From contig SLOR01000168.1 of NCBI GenBank assembly GCA_007132395.1, positions 1 to 9,882 on the forward strand: a stretch of 9,882 bases of DNA, read 5' to 3'. How positions within the stretch are numbered: the stretch's first letter is position 1; the number at the start of each line of letters is the position of its first letter. This document shows, piece after piece, positions 5,877 to 9,882 of the stretch. Source of the DNA: Bacteroidales bacterium (GTDB lineage: Bacteria; Bacteroidota; Bacteroidia; Bacteroidales; UBA7960). Position numbers and translations under genes: made by a program. The notes under the pieces are model-generated. The model had not been told where the DNA came from, did not search any database, and saw nothing but the letters and a program-made list of their open reading frames with translations.

Positions 5877-7476
5877 ACATCCTGTACACCCCACTGCGGA
5901 ACTCCGGCCATTTTTTCAGGCTTACTATTTCCAGTGCAATGGATAGGATTTTCCGGGTGTTGGCCGGGTCGATAATACCATCGTCCCAGATACGGCTGGT
6001 GGAATACATAGCAGAGCTTTCATAATCGTAGCGTGCCTTTATTTCATTGTATATCTCTTCTTCCGATTTTGCTTTTTCATTATGTTCAGCCCCGTTTTTC
6101 CCTTTAGGTTTTTTGAGCTGTGTAAGCACTTTGGCAGCCTGCTCACCTCCCATAACTCCAATGCGTGCGTTGGGCCACATGAACAGGAACCGCGGGTCGA
6201 AAGCCCTGCCGGCCATGGCATAATTGCCGGCTCCGTATGAACCTCCTGTAACGATGCTTATGATGGGAACCGTGCTTGTGGCCACCGCGTGTATCCACTT
6301 GGCACCATCGCGGGCAATGCCTTCATGCTCATACTTTTTTCCTACAATAAAACCGGTAATATTCTGCAGGAAAATCATGGGAATTTTCCGGTAATTGCAC
6401 AACTGCACAAAGTGGGCGGCTTTTCGGGCTGTTTCGCCAAATACCACACCATTGTTGGCAATAATTCCTACCTGGTAACCGTCAATACGGGCAAATCCGG
6501 TGATAATGGTTTTGGCATATTCCTGCTTGAAAGGGTGAAATTCCCCTCCATCTACCAGGCGTTCGATAATGGCTTTATGATCAACCGGTAGGTTTGGCTT
6601 TACCACCGCGTAATTATGGAGTTCTTCGGAAGAAAAGGCTGCATCTTTTGCATGTACCCTGTTCACCACCTGGGGTTCTGTGATGGGCAATGAGGAGATA
6701 ATATCGCGACAAATTTCAAGGGCATGCACATCATCGTCGGCCAGGTGATCTACCACACCGGAAATGCGGGCATGCACCTCGCCCCCACCCAGTTCTTCGT
6801 CGCTTACCTCTTCACCGGTAGCGGCTTTTACAAGGGGAGGGCCACCTATAAAGATGGTTCCCTGGTTCTTGACAATAATACTTTCATCGCACATGGCAGG
6901 AATGTAGGCTCCACCAGCAGTACATGAACCCATCACCACGGCAACCTGGGGAATATTCATGGCCGACATGCGGGCTTGATTGCTGAAAATACGTCCAAAG
7001 TCATCTCTGTCGGGAAAAACCCTTGCCTGCTCGGGCAGGAAAATCCCGCCGCTGTCAACAAGATAAACGGCCGGCAAGTGATTGTCGATGGCGATTTCCT
7101 GGGCGCGAATGTGTTTACGAATGGTTTCGCGTACATAGGTTCCCCCTTTCACCGTGGCATCGTTGGCAACAATTACCACAAATCTTCCCTGCACTTTGCC
7201 TATACCGGTAACCACCCCGGCAGAAGGAAACTGATCATCGTACTGACCGATAGCAGCAAGTGCCGATAACTCAACAAAAGGAGCATCTTTGTCGAGCAAC
7301 CGTTCAATACGTTCACGGGCAGTAAGCTTTCCTCTGCTACGATGCAGAGCAACCGCTTTTTCGGAGCCACCATTTAAAACACGTTTGTAGCGCCGGTAAA
7401 ACTCTCGTAAGACCTTGTCAAAGCTTTCACTTGAAGAAGGCTCGCCCATTGTATCTTCTGTTGGAGATGCAAGCAT
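5875..7476 (-). CDS. liuB: Methylcrotonyl-CoA carboxylase carboxyltransferase (beta) subunit
   Basis: A 533-residue biotin-dependent carboxyltransferase of normal length that moves CO2 from the LiuD biotin onto 3-methylcrotonyl-CoA. Seen: RGKLTARERIERLLD (48-62), the MCC-type signature DSGGIFLPEQARVFPDRD (141-158) followed by FGRIFSNQARMSA (160-172), GSCTAGGAYIPAM (183-195), GPPLVKAATGEEVS (212-225), the C-half motif QNITGFIVGKKYE (371-383), PNARIGVMGGEQAA (435-448) and YSTSRIWDDGIIDP (491-504). A Lys/Glu-rich stretch around 455-475 is a likely surface linker. The start at 7476 was chosen as the outermost ATG; the ATG at 7449 (MGEPSSSES) is also possible since the first ten residues are not conserved. 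It is the first gene after the rmuC terminator and has its own candidate promoter. Unusually, it is separated from its partner subunit by liuC and a repeat-filled gap. Confidence 0.95.
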   Translation of the reverse strand: MLASPTEDTMGEPSSSESFDKVLREFYRRYKRVLNGGSEKAVALHRSRGKLTARERIERLLDKDAPFVELSALAAIGQYDDQFPSAGVVTGIGKVQGRFVVIVANDATVKGGTYVRETIRKHIRAQEIAIDNHLPAVYLVDSGGIFLPEQARVFPDRDDFGRIFSNQARMSAMNIPQVAVVMGSCTAGGAYIPAMCDESIIVKNQGTIFIGGPPLVKAATGEEVSDEELGGGEVHARISGVVDHLADDDVHALEICRDIISSLPITEPQVVNRVHAKDAAFSSEELHNYAVVKPNLPVDHKAIIERLVDGGEFHPFKQEYAKTIITGFARIDGYQVGIIANNGVVFGETARKAAHFVQLCNYRKIPMIFLQNITGFIVGKKYEHEGIARDGAKWIHAVATSTVPIISIVTGGSYGAGNYAMAGRAFDPRFLFMWPNARIGVMGGEQAAKVLTQLKKPKGKNGAEHNEKAKSEEEIYNEIKARYDYESSAMYSTSRIWDDGIIDPANTRKILSIALEIVSLKKWPEFRSGVYRM

Positions 7477-7521
7477 AGATTGTTAAAATTTGATATATTC
7501 TTATATGCAAAAACAGCAGTT

Positions 7522-7569
7522 ATTTCCTTTTGTTTATCATTTTGGGAAATATTTTCAACAAAAAGAAAT
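7522..7569 (-). promoter_or_regulatory. Long A/T-rich inverted repeat in the liuB leader
   Basis: Arms at 7522-7534 and 7557-7569 match at 12 of 13 positions, separated by 22 bases. In the minus-strand RNA all 13 pairs can form because the one DNA mismatch becomes a U-G wobble. It lies between the candidate promoter (7580-7608) and the liuB start (7476), beginning about five bases after the predicted transcription start. It could be an operator for a regulator or a leader hairpin; no long T run follows it, so attenuation by intrinsic termination is not obvious. Confidence 0.5.
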
Positions 7570-7579
7570 TTTCATATAT

Positions 7580-7608
7580 CAAATATAACATTTTATTCGT
7601 CTAATCAA
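7580..7608 (-). promoter_or_regulatory. Candidate Bacteroidetes-type promoter for liuB
   Basis: On the minus strand TTG (7608-7606) is followed after 18 bases by TATATTTG (7587-7580), a full match to the TAnnTTTG -7 box of the Bacteroidetes primary sigma factor. Predicted transcription start is near 7574, giving a leader of about 100 bases. It sits immediately downstream of the rmuC terminator, which fits a new transcription unit. Confidence 0.6.
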
Positions 7609-7636
7609 CTATCAGCTCTCACAAACCTTTGCAATC

Positions 7637-7673
7637 AAAAATGCCCCTGAGCATTTTACTCAAGGGCATTTTT
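7637..7673 (-). terminator. Intrinsic terminator after rmuC
   Basis: The arms 7640-7651 and 7659-7670 form a 12-bp stem with one G-U wobble and a 7-base loop, extended by A/T pairs on both sides to 15 bp. On the minus strand the 3' side runs into a T tract, and the A tract on the other side could let it work in both directions. It ends the rmuC transcript about 27 bases after its stop codon. Confidence 0.85.
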
Positions 7674-7699
7674 TTAGCAGCAATTTGTTTTCTTATTGT

Positions 7700-9046
7700 C
7701 TAATCGTCATCCTCCTCAAGGTTTCCGGAATTTAATAATTCAGGGAGTATTTTTTCCTTTTCATCTTCGGTAAGGGCTTCCACGTTTTTAAGGCTTCGGT
7801 GAATGGCCCGTGTGCGTTTGCCAATAAGGGTGTCCATATGGTTAAGGCCGGACTGAATACTACTGTGCGCTTTATTCATAATGCCTTCGAAGTTTTCGAA
7901 TTCCTTCTTCACCGCGCCCAGTACTTTCCACACCTCGCCGCTGCGTTTTTGTATGGCCAGGGTTTTAAAGCCCATCTGCAGGCTGTTGAGGATGGCCGCC
8001 AGGGTGGTAGGCCCGGTAACAATTACCTTATAATTACGTTGTAAATCCTCCAGCAGCGATGCTTTGCGCACTACCTCGGCATAGATACCTTCAAATGGCA
8101 GGAACATGATGGCAAAATCGGTGGTGTTGGGTGGATCCACGTATTTTTCACTAATATCTCTGGCCATTTTTTTCACGGTAACATCCAGTGCTTTTTGTGC
8201 TGCGGCCACTTTATCAGGCTCTCCTTCTTCGTAGGCATCCAGCAGTTGCTCGTAGGTTTCGCGGGGAAACTTGGCATCGACGGGCAGCCAAACTTTGGTG
8301 CCGGCATCATCGCGTCCGGGGAGTTTTATGGCGAATTCCACCAATTCGGCGCTTCCTGCTTTGGTTTTCACGTTGGCCTCGTATTGCTCGGGTGCAAGGA
8401 TTTGCTCCAGCAGCATGGATAGTTGAATTTCGCCAATGCCACCGCTGCGTTTTACATTGCTCAGCACTTTTTTGAGTCCGCCCACATCACTGGCCAGGTT
8501 GCGCATCTCTCCCAAACCGGCCTGCACTTCCTGTAATTGTTTACCCACCGTTTCAAAGGACTGGCTCAGGCGCTCGTTGAGTGTTTTCTGCAGTTTCTCA
8601 TCCACGGTTTTGCGCATCTCGTCCAACTGACGGGTATTGTCCTCGCGAATAGATTTTAGCTGGTTCTCAATGGCATCGCGTACCTCTTTCACATTTTGGG
8701 TGGTTTGTTTGTTTTGATCAGCCTGTTGCAGGGAGAAATCGGAGAACTTCTGCCTTAAGAGCTCATTGAGGTCCTTGGTATTCCGGGTAAACTGCTCGCT
8801 GAAGGCACTGAGTGCACGGCTTAGCTCTTCGCGGTTCCCCTGCGAAATTTCATTGGATTCCTTGCGGTTGCGCTGAAATTCATCTTTAAGGGATCGTTCA
8901 TTGCGCTCCAGGGCAGCATCAACTTTCATCAAAAGGCTTTCAATTTCTTTTAGTTCCGATTTGATTTCTCCACCAGGCTTTCGCACAAGCAGAATTATCA
9001 GAATGGCCAGAACGATTACAAAAAGCAGAATGAAGATTATTTGCAT
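7700..9046 (-). CDS. rmuC: DNA recombination protein RmuC homologue
   Basis: A 448-residue protein with the RmuC layout: one N-terminal membrane segment (residues 2-21, IIFILLFVIVLAILIILL), a long charged coiled-coil region (about 28-190) rich in E, K, R and Q, then the conserved nuclease-like domain. Seen in that domain: GGIGEIQL (202-209), LPVDAKFP (254-261), TDFAIMFLPFEGIYAE (309-324) and VTGPTTLAAILNSLQMGF (343-360). The tail is acidic (EEDDD). RmuC limits inversions at short inverted repeats in E. coli; its exact activity is not settled. The membrane segment directly after the ATG at 9046 supports this start. It is preceded by a 147-base gap holding a copy of the hairpin-ended repeat and is followed by a strong terminator, so it appears to be separate from the liu genes. 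Confidence 0.94.
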   Translation of the reverse strand: MQIIFILLFVIVLAILIILLVRKPGGEIKSELKEIESLLMKVDAALERNERSLKDEFQRNRKESNEISQGNREELSRALSAFSEQFTRNTKDLNELLRQKFSDFSLQQADQNKQTTQNVKEVRDAIENQLKSIREDNTRQLDEMRKTVDEKLQKTLNERLSQSFETVGKQLQEVQAGLGEMRNLASDVGGLKKVLSNVKRSGGIGEIQLSMLLEQILAPEQYEANVKTKAGSAELVEFAIKLPGRDDAGTKVWLPVDAKFPRETYEQLLDAYEEGEPDKVAAAQKALDVTVKKMARDISEKYVDPPNTTDFAIMFLPFEGIYAEVVRKASLLEDLQRNYKVIVTGPTTLAAILNSLQMGFKTLAIQKRSGEVWKVLGAVKKEFENFEGIMNKAHSSIQSGLNHMDTLIGKRTRAIHRSLKNVEALTEDEKEKILPELLNSGNLEEDDD

Positions 9047-9107
9047 TGTTGACAGGTTTAATGGGTTTCAATTAAAAAGATGTTGCCTCTTAAAAAGCCT
9101 GATTATA

Positions 9108-9155
9108 AACGCTTCTACAGGTGTTATAATGAGCTTGTGGAACTGCTCAGCGTCC
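9108..9155. repeat. Hairpin-ended intergenic repeat, diverged copy 3
   Basis: Positions 9111-9155 align without gaps to copy 1 at 36 of 45 bases. The terminal stem is kept: ACGCT (9109-9113) pairs with AGCGT (9149-9153). Relative to copies 1 and 2, the T-A pair next to the outer end has become A-T, a change on both sides that preserves pairing. It lies between the M3 peptidase gene and rmuC, and CCTGATT (9099-9104 region) and AATCAGG (9162-9168) flank it as a further inverted pair. Confidence 0.75.
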
Positions 9156-9158
9156 GAT

Positions 9159-9183
9159 AAAAATCAGGTTATTGAGACAACCT
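9159..9183 (-). terminator. Weak possible terminator after the M3 peptidase gene
   Basis: On the minus strand AGGTT (9183-9179) can pair with AACCT (9170-9166) across an 8-base loop, followed after a few bases by a run of five T. The stem is short and A/T-leaning, so this is only a tentative call. Confidence 0.25.
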
Positions 9184-9193
9184 CGTCTTTTTT

Positions 9194-9882
9194 TTACAGT
9201 TTCTTCAGCCCATCTCTTTCGAGCATGGGGTCGATGGAGGGCTCTTTGCCGCGGAATTTCACGTACAATTCCATGGGGTGCTCGCTGCCTCCCCTGGAGA
9301 GGATGTACTGGCGGAATGCCCCGGCAGTAGCTTTGTCAAAGATACCGTTTTCCTGAAATGCTTTGTAGGCATCGGCATCGAGCACTTCGGCCCATTTATA
9401 TCCATAGTATCCGGCAGCATATCCTCCGGCAAAGATATGAGAAAAACCAGCACTCATAAGGGTGCCATCAATCCAGCGGAATAGCTGAACGGGTTTCATG
9501 GCCTCGCGCTCAAAATCTTCGGGCCTGGCTGTAACAGGTTCTGTAATGCTGTGCCACGCCATGTCGTTAAGTCCGAAGCTCAGCTGGCGCACGGTGGCAT
9601 AAGCTGCATGGAAATTTCGTGTTTCGATGATTTTGTTCACCAACTCTGCCGGGATGGGCTCTCCTGTTTCATAGTGGCGGGCAAACATATCCAGGAATTC
9701 TTTTTCCACGGCCCAGTTTTCCATAATTTGCGAGGGAAGCTCCACAAAGTCGCGGTAAACGCTGGTGCCCGAGAGGTCGGGATAAGTAACCTCCGACATT
9801 ATGCCGTGCAGCGCATGACCGAACTCATGCAGGAAGGTAGTAACCTCGTTGAAGGTAAGCAAAGAAGGTTGTGTATCGGTGG
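9194..9882 (-). CDS. M3-family zinc metallopeptidase (peptidyl-dipeptidase/oligopeptidase type), C-terminal part
   Basis: The visible 229 or so codons are the C-terminal catalytic portion; the gene enters from the right edge in frame, so the TTG at 9862 is not a start. Seen: the zinc site HEFGHALHG (H18 and H22 of the fragment as ligands, E19 as the general base), followed 29 residues after the first His by the third ligand E47 in RDFVELPSQIMENW, which is the M3 spacing. Downstream are the conserved FAGGYAAGYYGYKWAEVLDAD and ILSRGGSE motifs and the end RGKEPSIDPMLERDGL. The S-G-T-x-x-x-R-D-F-V-E segment looks closer to Dcp (peptidyl-dipeptidase) than to oligopeptidase A, where this stretch differs, but the N-terminal half and any signal peptide are outside the window, so cellular location and exact subtype are open. 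Confidence 0.93.
   Translation of the reverse strand, partial: TDTQPSLLTFNEVTTFLHEFGHALHGIMSEVTYPDLSGTSVYRDFVELPSQIMENWAVEKEFLDMFARHYETGEPIPAELVNKIIETRNFHAAYATVRQLSFGLNDMAWHSITEPVTARPEDFEREAMKPVQLFRWIDGTLMSAGFSHIFAGGYAAGYYGYKWAEVLDADAYKAFQENGIFDKATAGAFRQYILSRGGSEHPMELYVKFRGKEPSIDPMLERDGLKKL

Noticed and set aside
2848..7476. Geranyl-CoA carboxylase (atu-type) instead of methylcrotonyl-CoA carboxylase
   Set aside because: The subunits are similar, but the LiuC-type hydratase, a leucine-like gene set and the absence of other citronellol/geranyl genes favour methylcrotonyl-CoA. Not strictly excluded.
9194..9862. TTG at 9862 as the start of a short 222-residue peptidase
   Set aside because: The frame stays open to the window edge, and the HEFGH motif would fall almost at the N-terminus, which does not fit the M3 family; the gene is simply cut by the edge.

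Overview
The window reads as a piece of a Bacteroidota (Bacteroidetes) chromosome. Three things point there: start sites with little Shine-Dalgarno signal, a promoter before liuB that matches the Bacteroidetes -33/-7 consensus (TTG, then TATATTTG of the TAnnTTTG type), and a mevalonate-route isoprenoid gene set, which is common in Flavobacteriia-like lineages. This assignment is an inference from features, not from a database match. All eight genes lie on the minus strand, so transcription runs from high to low coordinates. No gene-free stretch exceeds 300 bases.

Layout in transcription order: the C-terminal part of an M3-family zinc peptidase (9882-9194); rmuC (9046-7700), closed by a strong hairpin terminator (7673-7637); a promoter and leader with a long A/T-rich inverted repeat; liuB, the methylcrotonyl-CoA carboxylase carboxyltransferase subunit (7476-5875); a 290-base gap built of repeats (5874-5585); then a tight run of liuC (hydratase), liuD (biotin carboxylase/biotin carrier subunit), an acyl-CoA dehydrogenase, fni (type 2 isopentenyl-diphosphate isomerase), and the N-terminal part of mvaA (class II HMG-CoA reductase), which runs off the left edge.

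The biological theme is a route from leucine to isoprenoids. The liu genes take isovaleryl-CoA through 3-methylcrotonyl-CoA and 3-methylglutaconyl-CoA to HMG-CoA. In a standard leucine operon an HMG-CoA lyase would then split HMG-CoA to acetoacetate and acetyl-CoA. Here the genes that follow are HMG-CoA reductase and IPP isomerase, which would send the same HMG-CoA into mevalonate and the C5 isoprenoid units. Whether a lyase follows mvaA cannot be seen.

Two further points: the acyl-CoA dehydrogenase carries its catalytic glutamate at the usual short/medium-chain position rather than the isovaleryl-CoA dehydrogenase position, and the intergenic gaps hold three copies of a hairpin-ended repeat (two near-identical, one about 80% identical) together with a degenerate seven-base periodic array.
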